From positions 52-64,051 of the forward strand of contig NZ_JGZN01000005.1 in NCBI RefSeq assembly GCF_000741715.1: 64,000 nt of DNA. The letters are read 5' to 3'. Source of the stretch: Bifidobacterium saguini DSM 23967. Lineage in GTDB: Bacteria > Actinomycetota > Actinomycetes > Actinomycetales > Bifidobacteriaceae. The notes under the pieces are model-generated. The model saw only the letters and a list, made by a program, of their open reading frames with translations, did no database searches and was not told the origin of the DNA. A program made the translations under genes and the position numbers. Below are positions 35,262-45,174 of the stretch, piece by piece. Numbering within the stretch: position 1 is the stretch's first letter; the number at the start of each line of letters is the position of its first letter.

Positions 35262-36734
35262 ATGCAGTATGCGGCGGCGTTTGACGCAGGAACCACAGCG
35301 CTGAAAGGTGCGCTGGTGGCTGAGGATGGACAGATCGTTGCCAGCGCCGGCAGTGATTTGACACTGATTATCAATGGCGATTTCCGCGAGCAGGATTCAC
35401 ATGAATGGTGGCAGGCGTTCTGCAAGGTATCCCGGTCACTGGTGGCCCAAGCACGGGAGAGCCAGTCTGGATTCAATGCCGCACAGATTGCGGGCATTAT
35501 TTTCAGCGGTCAGATGCAGGATGTCATCGCGTTAGATGCCAAGTTCCAGCCGGTATGCAACGCGATTCTGTATTCGGATGGTCGTGCGGATGACGAAGCC
35601 GAGCAGCTTGGCAATGCGTACCGGGGTGGCGCAGCACGATTCTTGGAAACTGTGGGCAATCGGCTGGAAGGATGCCTGCCATTGCCGAAGCTCATGTGGC
35701 TGCGCGATCATGAGCCTGATCTGTTCGCACGTGTGCACCATGTGCTGATCAGTTCCAAGGATTATCTCATCGCACAGTTGACGGGCACGTGCATTGGTGA
35801 TGTGGCGGCATGCTCCACAGCAGGCGCCATGAACATACGCGAAGGGCAATGGGATAAGGAACTGTGCGAAGCTGCGGGAATTGATAGCACAATCTTGCCT
35901 GAATTGCATAAGCCACAGGATTGCATCGGCACTGCGACTGCAGCGGCTGCGGCGCTTACAGGATTTGCTGCCGGTACTGCGGTATATGCCGGCATTGGCG
36001 ACGCGGGTGCCACCACATTCGCCAGCGGTGTTGCCAAGCCTGGCCAGTACAACATCAATATCGGCACATCCGGTTGGATTGCCACCGTATCTTCGGAACC
36101 ATTTGTCAATAAGCCTGGTGCCGCGAACCTGAAGTTCGGCGTGGCATCAGGATTCGTGAACGCGGTGCCGTTCCTCAATGCCGGTGACGTGCACAAGTGG
36201 GTGACCGGCGTATTTGCCGGCGGCAATTATGCCGAAACACATCGGATGATTACGACGTCAGCGCCCGGTGCCAATGGCGTGCTCTGCCTGCCGTACTTGG
36301 TGGGGGAGCGGTTCCCGGTGATGAATCCGACCATTCGCGGCGCGTATGTGGGCATCACACCGGACACCACGCAAGCGGATATGGCTCGGGCGGCATTGGA
36401 AGGCGTGGCGTTCTCGATTCGGCAGGGCATGGAAAGCTTCGACGCCGCGCCGGTCTCCATATCCCTGATTGGCGGCGGCGCTCGCGAAAGCGCATGGTGC
36501 CAAATCCTCGCCGATGTGCTTGGGCGCTCAATCGACGTTTACGCCAACGCCGATATTCTGCCAGCGGTGGCGCTTGCTTCGCTGGTATTCGAGCAACCGG
36601 ATCTTGCCGCGAACATTGCCGAAACCACTACCTACGTGCCAAATCCAGCAGCCGTGCACATCTATGACGAGAGTTACCCGAGGTTCTGCAAGCTGTATCC
36701 AGCGGTTGCTTCGTTAAATGGCCAAATTCAGTGA
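35262..36734 (+). CDS. FGGY-family carbohydrate kinase (xylulokinase-like)
   Basis: 490 aa, family length. N-terminal phosphate-binding AFDAGTTALKGALV, IIFSGQMQDVIALD, DYLIAQLTG, GIGDAGATTFASG, the second ATP region NINIGTSGWIATVS, and ISLIGGGARESAWCQILADVLG near the end identify an FGGY sugar kinase that phosphorylates a pentulose, hexulose or polyol with ATP. Xylulose is the commonest guess. No sugar isomerase or transporter lies beside it, so the true substrate stays open. Confidence 0.88.
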   Translation: MQYAAAFDAGTTALKGALVAEDGQIVASAGSDLTLIINGDFREQDSHEWWQAFCKVSRSLVAQARESQSGFNAAQIAGIIFSGQMQDVIALDAKFQPVCNAILYSDGRADDEAEQLGNAYRGGAARFLETVGNRLEGCLPLPKLMWLRDHEPDLFARVHHVLISSKDYLIAQLTGTCIGDVAACSTAGAMNIREGQWDKELCEAAGIDSTILPELHKPQDCIGTATAAAAALTGFAAGTAVYAGIGDAGATTFASGVAKPGQYNINIGTSGWIATVSSEPFVNKPGAANLKFGVASGFVNAVPFLNAGDVHKWVTGVFAGGNYAETHRMITTSAPGANGVLCLPYLVGERFPVMNPTIRGAYVGITPDTTQADMARAALEGVAFSIRQGMESFDAAPVSISLIGGGARESAWCQILADVLGRSIDVYANADILPAVALASLVFEQPDLAANIAETTTYVPNPAAVHIYDESYPRFCKLYPAVASLNGQIQ

Positions 36735-36855
36735 AATCCGTCAAGCCTGTAGCGTATTCGTGTGCGAATGACCATGTATATACCGTATGCTGCATAAATA
36801 GAGTGGGTGTTCAATGGTGAGCTTTCCACAAAGATTTGACTGAACGGGGATGCTA

Positions 36856-37806
36856 ATGGTCAAAGATATTGAACTGTACAGAGCCGAAGATGGTTCAGTT
36901 CAGCTGGAAGTCAGTGTGCAAGGCGATACGGTGTGGCTGACACAGGCTCAGATGGCGGAATTATTCGGTACAAAAAGTCAGGCGATGACCAGACACATTA
37001 AGAATATTCTGGCTGACGGTGAACTTGATGATTCAACTTGTTCCAAAATGGAACAAGTTCATATCGAAGGTTCCCGTCGTATCCGGCGTGTTGTAAAAGT
37101 GTATAGCTTAGACATGGTTATTTCAGTCGGGTACCGTGTCAATTCCAAACGGGCTACCAGTTTTCGCCGCTGGGCTACGAATGTGCTGAGACAATACCTT
37201 ATAGACGGTTATGCAGCCAATGAACAGAGACTGCAACAGTTGGAGAAAGTCGTTACCGTCCTTGCACGCAGTAATGATCAGCTTGCCGCAGGCATTGCGG
37301 ATGTTGTTTCGAGCTACTTACCGGGATTAGACATACTTCGTGACTATGATGCGAATGAACTCTCGCCAAATCCAATAGTAAAACCAGTATGGACGATTAC
37401 AGCTACGGCTGCGCGAACTATGGCGGCGCGATTACGCAAGGAATATCCAGACGATACATTGCTCGGCCAAGAGCGTGGCGATGCGCTTGAGCGTATCATT
37501 GGAGCGATATATCAGAGTTTCGCTGGACAGGATTTATATCCTACCGTTGAGGAAAAAGCTGCGCATCTGCTGTATTTCGTAGTAAAAGACCATCCATTTG
37601 CTGATGGCAATAAGCGCATGGCGGCTGCGATGTTCGTGAGTTTCCTAGAAGGTAATGCCGATGCTTTTGCCCAAACTGGCAAGCCGATTATTACCAATAA
37701 TGATCTTGCCGCCATCACGCTATTGATTGCCGTGAGCGACCCCGGTGAAAAGGATTTGATGATTGATTTAGTCGAGCGCATGCTGTCGCCTCAGAACAGA
37801 AGGTAA
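36856..37806 (+). CDS. RhuM-family protein with C-terminal Fic/DOC domain
   Basis: 316 aa from ATG 36856 (GGGGA 5 bases before); ATG 36850 is in frame too. The N-terminal half is a RhuM/Bro-type DNA-binding-like domain (VWLTQAQMAELFGT, ITRHIKNIL-type helix, YSLDMVISVGYRVNS). The C-terminal half carries the Fic motif HPFADGNKR with the catalytic His. Fic proteins transfer AMP or other phosphate groups to target proteins. No separate antitoxin gene is visible. An inhibitory helix might be internal. Confidence 0.87.
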   Translation: MVKDIELYRAEDGSVQLEVSVQGDTVWLTQAQMAELFGTKSQAMTRHIKNILADGELDDSTCSKMEQVHIEGSRRIRRVVKVYSLDMVISVGYRVNSKRATSFRRWATNVLRQYLIDGYAANEQRLQQLEKVVTVLARSNDQLAAGIADVVSSYLPGLDILRDYDANELSPNPIVKPVWTITATAARTMAARLRKEYPDDTLLGQERGDALERIIGAIYQSFAGQDLYPTVEEKAAHLLYFVVKDHPFADGNKRMAAAMFVSFLEGNADAFAQTGKPIITNNDLAAITLLIAVSDPGEKDLMIDLVERMLSPQNRR

Positions 37807-37965
37807 TTAACTGACTGTAATAGTGCGGTTTTCGCATCGATTGTTGACATAAATCCACTGAATAAGCGGGGTGCTGATTGCTGAAACTGCGTGATATCTC
37901 ACGATACGGGTGAAAGTGAACGTTTCCGGGCACTTCGTGGCTTTACATTGCTACGATGAGGCGTT

Positions 37966-39363
37966 ATGAGCGAGAACATCATGCGAATCATCGACCTTCG
38001 TGGTCAGAAACTGTCCCGTGCCGAACTGCTGGCCGCGATGCCGCGCGCCGCAATGGGCACTTCCGAAGCCACCGATTTGGTGCGCCCGATTCTTGACGAT
38101 GTCAAGGAACGCGGTGCAGCAGCCCTGCGTGACTTTGAGGAAAAGTTCGACCATGTGCGCCCCAAGAACCTGCGCGTGCCGGCCGAAGCGATTGCCGATG
38201 CGCTCACCACGCTCGACCCTGAAGTTCGCGCCGCCATCGAGGAATCCGTGCGTCGCGCCCGCGCCGTGGCCAAGAACCAGGTGCCGCAGGACTTCCACAC
38301 TGATCTGGCCCCCGGCGCTCGCGTTGCCGAACGTTGGATTCCGATTCAGCGCGTCGGCCTGTACGTGCCTGGCGGCAAGGCCGTTTACCCGTCTTCCGTG
38401 ATTATGAACGCCGTACCGGCACAGGCCGCAGGCGTCGAATCCTTGGCTATTGCCACCCCGCCTGCTCGCGATAACGCGGAAGGCTTGCCGAACAAGACCA
38501 TCCTTGCCACCTGCGCCATCCTAGGCGTTGACGAAGTGTACGCAGTCGGAGGCGCACAGGCCATCGCCATGTTCGCTTACGGTGCCAAGGGTTCCGAGCC
38601 GCAGGATGGCGACGTGCTGTGCGATCCGGTTGACAAGATCACCGGTCCGGGCAACATTTTCGTGGCTACCGCCAAGTCTTTGGTTTCCGCATTCGTGGGC
38701 ATCGATGCTGTGGCCGGCCCGACCGAAATCGGCATCATTGCCGATAAGGATGCCAACCCGAGCTTGCTCGCCGCCGATTTGATTGGCCAGGCCGAGCATG
38801 ACGAGCTCGCCGGCTCCGTGCTCTTTACCGATTCCCCCGAGCTGGCCGAGAAGGTGCAGGAGAATCTCAACTATCGTGTGCCGAAGACCGAGCACGCTGA
38901 GCGCGTGCACACGTCCCTATCTGGCACCCAGTCCGCCATCGTGCTGACCGATGGTCTCGACCAGTCCATCGACGCCGCCAACGCGTACGCCGCTGAACAC
39001 TTGGAGATTCAGACCAAGGATGCGGATGCCGTGGTCAAGCGCATCAAGAACGCCGGTGCCATCTTCCGTGGCCCGTACTCCCCGGTGCCGCTGGGCGATT
39101 ACATGTCCGGCTCCAACCATGTGCTGCCCACCGGTGGTACCGCCCGCTTCGCCGCAGGCCTCGGCGTGCACACCTTCATGAAGCCCGTCGAAGTTATCGA
39201 ATACGACGAGGAAGGCCTGAAGGAGCTTGCCGCACGCATCAATGCGTTCGCCGTATCCGAAGACCTGCCGGCACACGGTGAATGCGTGCTCTCCCGCTTC
39301 GTGGAAGACCCGTACAACAAGGCAACCCTGCGCGAACAGGAAAAGGAAGCTGGTCTGCTGTGA
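37966..39363 (+). CDS. hisD: Histidinol dehydrogenase
   Basis: 465 aa. It catalyses the last two oxidations of histidine synthesis, histidinol to histidine with NAD+ and zinc. Family segments: YVPGGKAVYPSSVIMNAVPA, VGGAQAIAMFAYG, KITGPGNIFVATAK, AGPTEIGIIAD, QAEHDE (zinc and catalytic His/Glu) and a C-terminal region with HLEIQTKDA and SGSNHVLPTGGTARF. ATG 37966 lies behind GATGAGG. It is first of the his genes here and overlaps hisC by four bases (GTGA). A preceding 159-base gap presumably holds the promoter, but no clear -10 stands out. Confidence 0.97.
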   Translation: MSENIMRIIDLRGQKLSRAELLAAMPRAAMGTSEATDLVRPILDDVKERGAAALRDFEEKFDHVRPKNLRVPAEAIADALTTLDPEVRAAIEESVRRARAVAKNQVPQDFHTDLAPGARVAERWIPIQRVGLYVPGGKAVYPSSVIMNAVPAQAAGVESLAIATPPARDNAEGLPNKTILATCAILGVDEVYAVGGAQAIAMFAYGAKGSEPQDGDVLCDPVDKITGPGNIFVATAKSLVSAFVGIDAVAGPTEIGIIADKDANPSLLAADLIGQAEHDELAGSVLFTDSPELAEKVQENLNYRVPKTEHAERVHTSLSGTQSAIVLTDGLDQSIDAANAYAAEHLEIQTKDADAVVKRIKNAGAIFRGPYSPVPLGDYMSGSNHVLPTGGTARFAAGLGVHTFMKPVEVIEYDEEGLKELAARINAFAVSEDLPAHGECVLSRFVEDPYNKATLREQEKEAGLL

Positions 39364-40520
39364 GCACTATCTCATCGAACCTTCCGCTGCGCAACGACCT
39401 GATTGGTGAGGAACCGTATGGTGCTCCGCAGCTTGACGTGCCGGTGTGCCTGAACGTCAACGAAAACCCGTATGCCCCGGACCCAGCCGTATGTGACACC
39501 ATCGCCAAGCGCGTACGTGAAATCGCCCCTACCCTGAACCGTTACCCGGACCGTGAGCACATCGAGCTGCGCAAGGCATTCAGCGACTATCTCGCTCGCG
39601 AATCCGGCACTCGACTGGATGTGGACGAGCTTTGGGGCGCGAACGGCTCCAACGAGATTATGCTCCAGTTGTTCCAGGCATTCGGTGGGCCCGGTCGTAC
39701 GGCTCTGGGCGCTGACCCCACGTATTCCATGTACCCGGAGTATGCGCGTGACACGTTCACCGGCTGGAAGCTTGCTCACCGCAACCCGGATTTCACACTG
39801 AACGTAGAGAAGGTCATCGAAGCCATCAATGAGGTCAAGCCCTCAATGGTCTTGCTGACCAGCCCGAACAACCCGACCGGCACTCCGCTGCCGATGGAAG
39901 ACATCGAACGCATCCTTGCCGCATGCGAAACCGCGGAAGTCGCGGGAGCCGGCGAGGGCGTGCATCCGATTCTCGTCATCGACGAAGCTTACGTGGAATT
40001 CCGCAAGCCCGGCACTCCAAGCGCTGTCAGCCTGATCAAGAATCACCCGAATCTGGCTGTCAGCCGCACGATGAGCAAGGCATTCGCCTTCGCCGGCGCA
40101 CGCGTCGGTTACCTCGCTGCCAGCAAAGGCATCATCGATTGCGTGCGCATCGTGCGCATGCCGTACCACCTGTCCGCCGTGACCCAGGCCGCCGCCTTGG
40201 CTGCTTTCGAGCACACCGACGAACAGCTGAGCCGTGTGGAACACTTGCGTGAAACCCGCGAAGCCACTGCCGCATGGTTGAAGCAGCAGACCTACAAGGG
40301 CCAGCCACTCGAAGTGGCCGAATCTGGCTCTAACTTCCTGCTTTTCGGCGGCCATTTCGACAAGCGCGACGCCATTTTCGACGAACTGTTGAAGCGTGGA
40401 GTCCTTATTCGCGTGGTCGGACCGGATGGGTGGTTGCGCGTGTGCATGGGCACCGACGAGGAAATGGAAACCTTCCGCAATGCCCTTGCTGAAGTGCTCC
40501 GCATCGTGGAAGCAGCCTGA
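39360..40520 (+). CDS. hisC: Histidinol-phosphate aminotransferase
   Basis: 386 aa from GTG 39360, overlapping the hisD stop. It is a PLP-dependent class I/II aminotransferase: LNVNENPYAPDP, GSNEIMLQLFQAFGGPG, LTSPNNPTGTPLP, VIDEAYVEF, and SRTMSKAFAFAGARVGY with the Schiff-base Lys. It converts imidazole-acetol phosphate and glutamate to histidinol phosphate. Confidence 0.96.
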   Translation: MSTISSNLPLRNDLIGEEPYGAPQLDVPVCLNVNENPYAPDPAVCDTIAKRVREIAPTLNRYPDREHIELRKAFSDYLARESGTRLDVDELWGANGSNEIMLQLFQAFGGPGRTALGADPTYSMYPEYARDTFTGWKLAHRNPDFTLNVEKVIEAINEVKPSMVLLTSPNNPTGTPLPMEDIERILAACETAEVAGAGEGVHPILVIDEAYVEFRKPGTPSAVSLIKNHPNLAVSRTMSKAFAFAGARVGYLAASKGIIDCVRIVRMPYHLSAVTQAAALAAFEHTDEQLSRVEHLRETREATAAWLKQQTYKGQPLEVAESGSNFLLFGGHFDKRDAIFDELLKRGVLIRVVGPDGWLRVCMGTDEEMETFRNALAEVLRIVEAA

Positions 40521-40622
40521 GTCAAGACTAAGTCAACATTCGTTTCGGTAAGGGCGGCAGGGCACCGGTACATTCCGGACCCTGCCGTGTCCGTTCCATT
40601 CGCATCATAATCAGGAGACATG

Positions 40623-41225
40623 ATGGCAAGAACCGCACACATTGTTCGCGAAACCAGCGAATCACACATCGACCTTGAACTGAACCTCGACGGCACCGGT
40701 CAGACCGATATCGACACCTCGGTGCCGTTCTACAATCACATGATGAATGCGCTCGGCAAGCATTCGCTGATCGATCTGAAGATTCACGCTCACGGCGACA
40801 CCGATATCGACGTGCACCACACTGTGGAAGATACCGCCATCGTGTTCGGCGAAGCATTGAAGCAGGCGTTGGGGGACAAGCGCGGCATCCGCCGCTTCGC
40901 CGACGCCACCGTGCCGCTGGACGAAGCTCTGGCCAAGGCTGTGGTCGATATTTCCGGTCGCCCATACTGCGTGTGCTCCGGCGAGCCCGAAGGCTTCGAA
41001 TACTGCATGATGGGCGGCCACTTCACCGGCTCGCTGGTTCGCCATGTGATGGAATCCATCGCCCTGCACGCTGGTATCTGCCTGCACATGCAAGTGCTCG
41101 CCGGCCGCGACCCGCACCACATCGCCGAAGCCGAATTTAAGGCACTGGCCCGTGCTCTGCGCTTCGCCGTTGAACCCGATCCGCGTATCGAAGGCCTGAT
41201 TCCGAGCACCAAGGGAGCCCTGTGA
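40623..41225 (+). CDS. hisB: Imidazoleglycerol-phosphate dehydratase
   Basis: 200 aa from ATG 40623 (AGGAG 6 bases before; ATG 40620 is too close). It is the monofunctional actinobacterial form without the phosphatase domain. The two repeated metal-binding motifs [17 protein letters not shown] and [15 protein letters not shown] are present. It dehydrates imidazole-glycerol phosphate. Its stop overlaps the next start by one base. Confidence 0.96.
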   Translation: MARTAHIVRETSESHIDLELNLDGTGQTDIDTSVPFYNHMMNALGKHSLIDLKIHAHGDTDIDVHHTVEDTAIVFGEALKQALGDKRGIRRFADATVPLDEALAKAVVDISGRPYCVCSGEPEGFEYCMMGGHFTGSLVRHVMESIALHAGICLHMQVLAGRDPHHIAEAEFKALARALRFAVEPDPRIEGLIPSTKGAL

Positions 41226-41953
41226 TGGCCGACAATACCGACGATAAGAACCCGGATAACGAATCGCATTTCTCGGACGAAGAACTGGAAGCGGCCCTCG
41301 CTGGATTCGAAAAGGAATTCGCTGACGAGGATGCTAACAAGGCTGATGCTACTGATGCTTCCGGCGAGGCAGCTACCACTGCCTCCACTGACGATGTGGC
41401 TAGCGTAGCCGATGCCGTCAATGAAGCAATGGCCGATGTAATCGACCCATCAGTCGGATTCGACAACGAACTTGCCGGATTGCTCGGTAACAAAGCCAAG
41501 ATTGCACTGATTGTCACCCGCATCGCTGCTGCCGATCTGCTGGCTGCATTCTGCCAGCTTTCTGACATCTCAGCCGAATGCATTGGCTCCAACCAAGGTG
41601 CCGTTGCGGTCCTGAAGAACCTCGACGGCGACGGCCCTGAGGCTGCAGCCAAGGATTTGACCACTGTTGTATCCGGTATGGCTGTAGTACTTGCAGTGAA
41701 TCGTGCGGATAAGCTCGAAGCTACCATGTACATGCAGGGCGAAGCCGGCCAGACGTTTGCTCCACCAGTGCTGTTCAATTCCACACCACGATTCGTGGAG
41801 GATTTGATGCTCGGCATCGTGACGCTGGTGCAGCTCAAGAGCCAAGGATTCGAAGTCGTGAATTCTGCGGAACTTGACCATGATCAGGCAATGGAAATCA
41901 TTGCCAAGCACACTAAGCAGGGGCGAGCAGGTCGCGGTTCGCGCATCGAATAA
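41225..41953 (+). CDS. Conserved hypothetical protein inside the his operon
   Basis: 242 aa. ATG 41225 shares a base with the hisB stop, so it is translated with the his genes. The N-terminal 85 residues are acidic and low-complexity (Asp/Ala/Thr-rich). The rest is a compact domain (LAGLLGNKAKIALIVTRIAA, then MYMQGEAGQTFAPPVLFNSTPRF) with no motif that I know. From memory this gene sits between hisB and hisH in other bifidobacteria. The role in histidine synthesis is unknown. Confidence 0.85.
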   Translation: MADNTDDKNPDNESHFSDEELEAALAGFEKEFADEDANKADATDASGEAATTASTDDVASVADAVNEAMADVIDPSVGFDNELAGLLGNKAKIALIVTRIAAADLLAAFCQLSDISAECIGSNQGAVAVLKNLDGDGPEAAAKDLTTVVSGMAVVLAVNRADKLEATMYMQGEAGQTFAPPVLFNSTPRFVEDLMLGIVTLVQLKSQGFEVVNSAELDHDQAMEIIAKHTKQGRAGRGSRIE

Positions 41954-41986
41954 TCATACGGAAATCACAAGGTAGGGGAGAAGCTT

Positions 41987-42634
41987 ATGACCACGGCAGT
42001 TGTATTTGACTACGGTTTTGGCAATGTTCGCTCTATGGTGCGTGCATTGGCAAACCTTGGTGTGGATACCACGTTGACTTCCGATTACCGTCAGGCGCTT
42101 GAAGCAGATGGCCTCGTGGTGCCGGGCGTTGGCGCATTCGCAGCATGCATGGAAGGCTTGAAGCAAGTGGATGGAGATCGCGTCATCTATGATCGCATCC
42201 GTGCTGGCCGCCCGGTGCTCGGCGTATGCGTAGGCGAGCAGATTATGTTCGAGCATGGCACCGAGCACGGAGAGCAGGCGGAAGGCGTCGGTCTGATTGG
42301 CGGTTCCGTGGACCCGCTGGATGCTGACGTGGTGCCGCATATGGGCTGGGACACCGTCGAAGCCGCAGAAGGTTCCGTGCTGCTCAAGGGTGTGGAACAT
42401 GAGCGCTTCTACTTCGTGCATTCCTATGCGGCCATGGGCGTGAGCGAGGCTGATACCTCACGCTTCTCCATCGACCTGAGTGGCGAGCCCGAACGTGTGA
42501 GTTGGTGCCAGTACGACCGCTCTCGATTCGTAGCTGCTTACGAACGCGGCCCGCTATTCGCCACTCAGTTCCATCCGGAAAAGTCCGGTGAGGCCGGTGC
42601 CCAGCTGCTGAAGAACTGGATTGCCACGCTGTAA
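41987..42634 (+). CDS. hisH: Imidazole glycerol phosphate synthase, glutaminase subunit
   Basis: 215 aa. It is a class I glutamine amidotransferase with the catalytic Cys in [13 protein letters not shown] and His-x-Glu in [11 protein letters not shown]. It supplies ammonia to HisF, which is not in the window. GGGGAG precedes ATG 41987. Confidence 0.96.
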   Translation: MTTAVVFDYGFGNVRSMVRALANLGVDTTLTSDYRQALEADGLVVPGVGAFAACMEGLKQVDGDRVIYDRIRAGRPVLGVCVGEQIMFEHGTEHGEQAEGVGLIGGSVDPLDADVVPHMGWDTVEAAEGSVLLKGVEHERFYFVHSYAAMGVSEADTSRFSIDLSGEPERVSWCQYDRSRFVAAYERGPLFATQFHPEKSGEAGAQLLKNWIATL

Positions 42635-42687
42635 GCACTTGGCTGCAACAACCTGCTGCTAGGTATTCAAGAAAGGTGTATTTGAAT

Positions 42688-43413
42688 ATGTCATTGACTC
42701 TGCTGCCCGCCGTTGATGTGCGCGATGGCAAGGCCGTGCGCCTACGCCAAGGCGAATCCGGTTCCGAAACTGATTACGGTTCCCCGTTCGAGGCCGCTCG
42801 TACGTGGGTCGAGGCCGGTGCCGAATGGATTCACTTGGTCGACTTGGACGCTGCATTCGGCACGGGCAACAACCGTGACCAGTTGCGTCAGATCGTGCAC
42901 GAGCTTGGTGACAAGGTGAACATTGAGCTCTCCGGTGGTGTGCGTGATGATGACTCCTTGGATGCGGCTCTTGAAGCTGGTGCCGCTCGCGTCAACATTG
43001 GCACTGCGGCTCTGGAGAACCCGGATTGGACCGCTTCGGTTATCAAAAAGTATGGCGACCGCGTGGCCGTTGGCCTTGATGTGCGCGGCCATACGCTGGC
43101 TGCACGCGGCTGGACCCGAGAAGGCGGCGACCTGTTCGAAACCATGAAGTTCCTGGACTCCGTGGGCTGCTCCCGTTATGTGGTAACCGATGTGGCTAAG
43201 GACGGTATGATGTCCGGTCCGAACATCGAATTGCTGCGCGAAGTGGCCGAACGCACCGATGCCAAGGTGACTGCATCCGGCGGCATCTCCAAGTTGGATG
43301 ATTTGCGCGCCATCAAGACCCTGGCTGACTTGGGCGTGGACGCCGCAATCCTCGGCAAGTCCCTCTACGCGCGTGCCTTCACCCTCCAGGAAGCGCTGGA
43401 AGTAGCGAAGTAA
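42688..43413 (+). CDS. hisA: ProFAR isomerase HisA/PriA
   Basis: 241 aa from ATG 42688 behind GAAAGG; an in-frame GTG at 42676 is the alternative. It is a (beta-alpha)8 barrel: [15 protein letters not shown] (first catalytic Asp), [52 protein letters not shown] (second Asp) and [11 protein letters not shown]. Actinobacterial members (PriA) also isomerise phosphoribosyl anthranilate for tryptophan synthesis where trpF is absent; dual function is likely but not shown here. Confidence 0.95.
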   Translation: MSLTLLPAVDVRDGKAVRLRQGESGSETDYGSPFEAARTWVEAGAEWIHLVDLDAAFGTGNNRDQLRQIVHELGDKVNIELSGGVRDDDSLDAALEAGAARVNIGTAALENPDWTASVIKKYGDRVAVGLDVRGHTLAARGWTREGGDLFETMKFLDSVGCSRYVVTDVAKDGMMSGPNIELLREVAERTDAKVTASGGISKLDDLRAIKTLADLGVDAAILGKSLYARAFTLQEALEVAK

Positions 43414-43440
43414 GCCACGAATATAGAAACTCATCGCATG

Positions 43441-43472
43441 ATGTGGGGTATTTCATCCGAGATACCCCACAT
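43441..43472 (+). terminator. his operon terminator
   Basis: ATGTGGGGTAT (43441-43451) pairs with ATACCCCACAT (43462-43472), followed by TTTTCAT. Confidence 0.8.
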
Positions 43473-43514
43473 TTTCATAGGTGGCAACGGACTACACGGG
43501 AAATTACACTCCTG

Positions 43515-43654
43515 GCGTCCATAATTCCGGTAATTATCCCCATCTTCCCGAATTTTGGATACTAAGAAAGTGTTAGCGTCCAAAAATTAGGAGATTTGCC
43601 TTAGCTCCCCGAATTATGGACGCTGAGTTTGTGTCAGTGTCCAAAATTCGGGGT
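43515..43654. repeat. Five alternating copies of a ~19-bp repeat
   Basis: Near-copies of CTCCCCGAATTATGGACGCT occur in alternating orientation: 43515-43530 (minus), 43544-43561 (plus), 43575-43593 (minus), 43605-43624 (plus) and 43635-43654 (minus). Neighbouring opposite copies fold into hairpins, the last having CCCCGAATT against AATTCGGGG. It may end the DUF2252 transcript, but the array is longer than a terminator needs. It resembles REP-type elements. Confidence 0.6.
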
Positions 43655-43658
43655 GATG

Positions 43659-45104
43659 CTACTTAGCGCACGGCAGATCGCCGGACTTGATGAGCTTCTT
43701 GAATACGGCGTAATCCTCATCGTTCTGTTCGGCATAGCTGACGGCGAACGAGGCGATGGCCTGATCGAATTCGTCGGTGCCACCCATGTAATTGGCGATG
43801 GCGATGGAGTCGCCGGTACGGGCATGCGCATGAGCCAACGACCATGCGCACATGCGCGACAAATCACTTAAACCGGAAGCGTTGAGATTATCGATATCAA
43901 TCGATCCCTTGCCGTTCCACAGCTGGCGCACATAATAATCGCGTTTGCGACCGTCTTCGGCCATGAAGCTGGACCAGCCCAGAAGCACATCGGCGGTGCT
44001 CTGAATCAGCTTCTGCCCCTGCACCACACGTTCGCCATGCGTGGCGTACTGGGAAGCGCCGCAGTAATGCTCGAGCACCGAATAGGTGGCTTCTTTCATC
44101 TGCAGCATCATCGGATCGTCGATATCGCGGGCGATCCATACAGACGTCCAAGCGCGCTGACCAACCGAACCGACGCCGACCACTTTGCGGGCGGAATCCT
44201 GATAACGCAAATGGTCGAACACCATGCGTCGATCGTCATACAAAGAATGACGATAGCTTTCCAGTAACGTATCGAGACGAGCCTGCAACGCTTCAGGATC
44301 GGCATAATCAGTGAGCTCGTTGATCGGCACCAATTCCGGAGGATTGGACTTGAAACGCAGTTTGCCGCCTTCATAACGGCATAGCTTCGCAGCTGCGGCA
44401 TCGTTATCCTTCAGCAGGGCCTTCATCGCAGCCTCACGTAGCACCGGGCTGCGTTTGGATCCACTGGTCTCGAAACGATCCAACGTCTCCTCAACATCCA
44501 AATGCTCATACCAGGCATCCAGATAATCCATTTCGGAGAACCATTTCATGCGTTCGCGGTAGGTGCGCACACATTGCAGCACCGCGGCACGGCGATCCTT
44601 GGTCTTGAGTTTATTGGCACGTCCGCAGATCTCCACGGAAACGGCTAAGCGCTTCAAATCCCATTCCCACGGGCCAATGGCGGTTTCATCGAAATCGTTG
44701 ATATCGAACACCAGTCGAGCGGAAGGGGAGCGGAAGATGCCGAAGTTGCCAATATGTGCATCGCCTACGCACTGCACCGGAATACCTGTCACCGGAGTAG
44801 ATGCCAAATCATTAGTCATAATGAGTACGGTGCCACGGTAGAAGGTGAACGGGCTGACACTCATACGCTTATAACGCAACGGAATCAGCTCCGGTACGCG
44901 AATCGCGGACTGCTCCTCCAAGAGACTGATGGCTTCACGTCGTCCCTCGCGAACCTGCCAGATGGCATGCGATTCAAGCGGTGCCTTGCTGCGAGCCTCA
45001 ATACCGGCACGAGAACGATCTCGTGGGTTGACGGCCTGTTGCCAGCTGGTCACATCAATGGGCGGATTGGCGGATGGTGTCAGATGGTCTTCGCTCATGG
45101 TCAT
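43659..45104 (-). CDS. DUF2252 family protein
   Basis: 481 aa. CVGDAHIGNFGIFRSP, LVFDINDFDETAIGPWEWDLKRLAVSV, VGVGSVGQRAWTSVW and a late CAWSLAHAHARTGD segment define DUF2252, which has a kinase-like (aminoglycoside-phosphotransferase-like) core with its D-x-H-x-x-N and DFD elements. The biochemical role is unknown. It is divergent from glnA (70-base gap). Confidence 0.9.
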   Translation of the reverse strand: MTMSEDHLTPSANPPIDVTSWQQAVNPRDRSRAGIEARSKAPLESHAIWQVREGRREAISLLEEQSAIRVPELIPLRYKRMSVSPFTFYRGTVLIMTNDLASTPVTGIPVQCVGDAHIGNFGIFRSPSARLVFDINDFDETAIGPWEWDLKRLAVSVEICGRANKLKTKDRRAAVLQCVRTYRERMKWFSEMDYLDAWYEHLDVEETLDRFETSGSKRSPVLREAAMKALLKDNDAAAAKLCRYEGGKLRFKSNPPELVPINELTDYADPEALQARLDTLLESYRHSLYDDRRMVFDHLRYQDSARKVVGVGSVGQRAWTSVWIARDIDDPMMLQMKEATYSVLEHYCGASQYATHGERVVQGQKLIQSTADVLLGWSSFMAEDGRKRDYYVRQLWNGKGSIDIDNLNASGLSDLSRMCAWSLAHAHARTGDSIAIANYMGGTDEFDQAIASFAVSYAEQNDEDYAVFKKLIKSGDLPCAK

Positions 45105-45174
45105 CTACTCTAGCGCTGAACGTATATGGGATGTTAACGCGACTCGTAACACGGGTATGGAACTATAGGCCGTT

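Noticed and set aside
1343..37965. tRNA genes or attachment sites marking the island ends
   Set aside because: I looked for cloverleaf-like segments and GTTCGAATC-type T-loops near 1.4, 24.5 and 34-38 kb and saw none that I could support.
43515..43654. CRISPR array
   Set aside because: The repeats alternate in orientation, are imperfect and have no uniform spacers; no cas genes are in the window.
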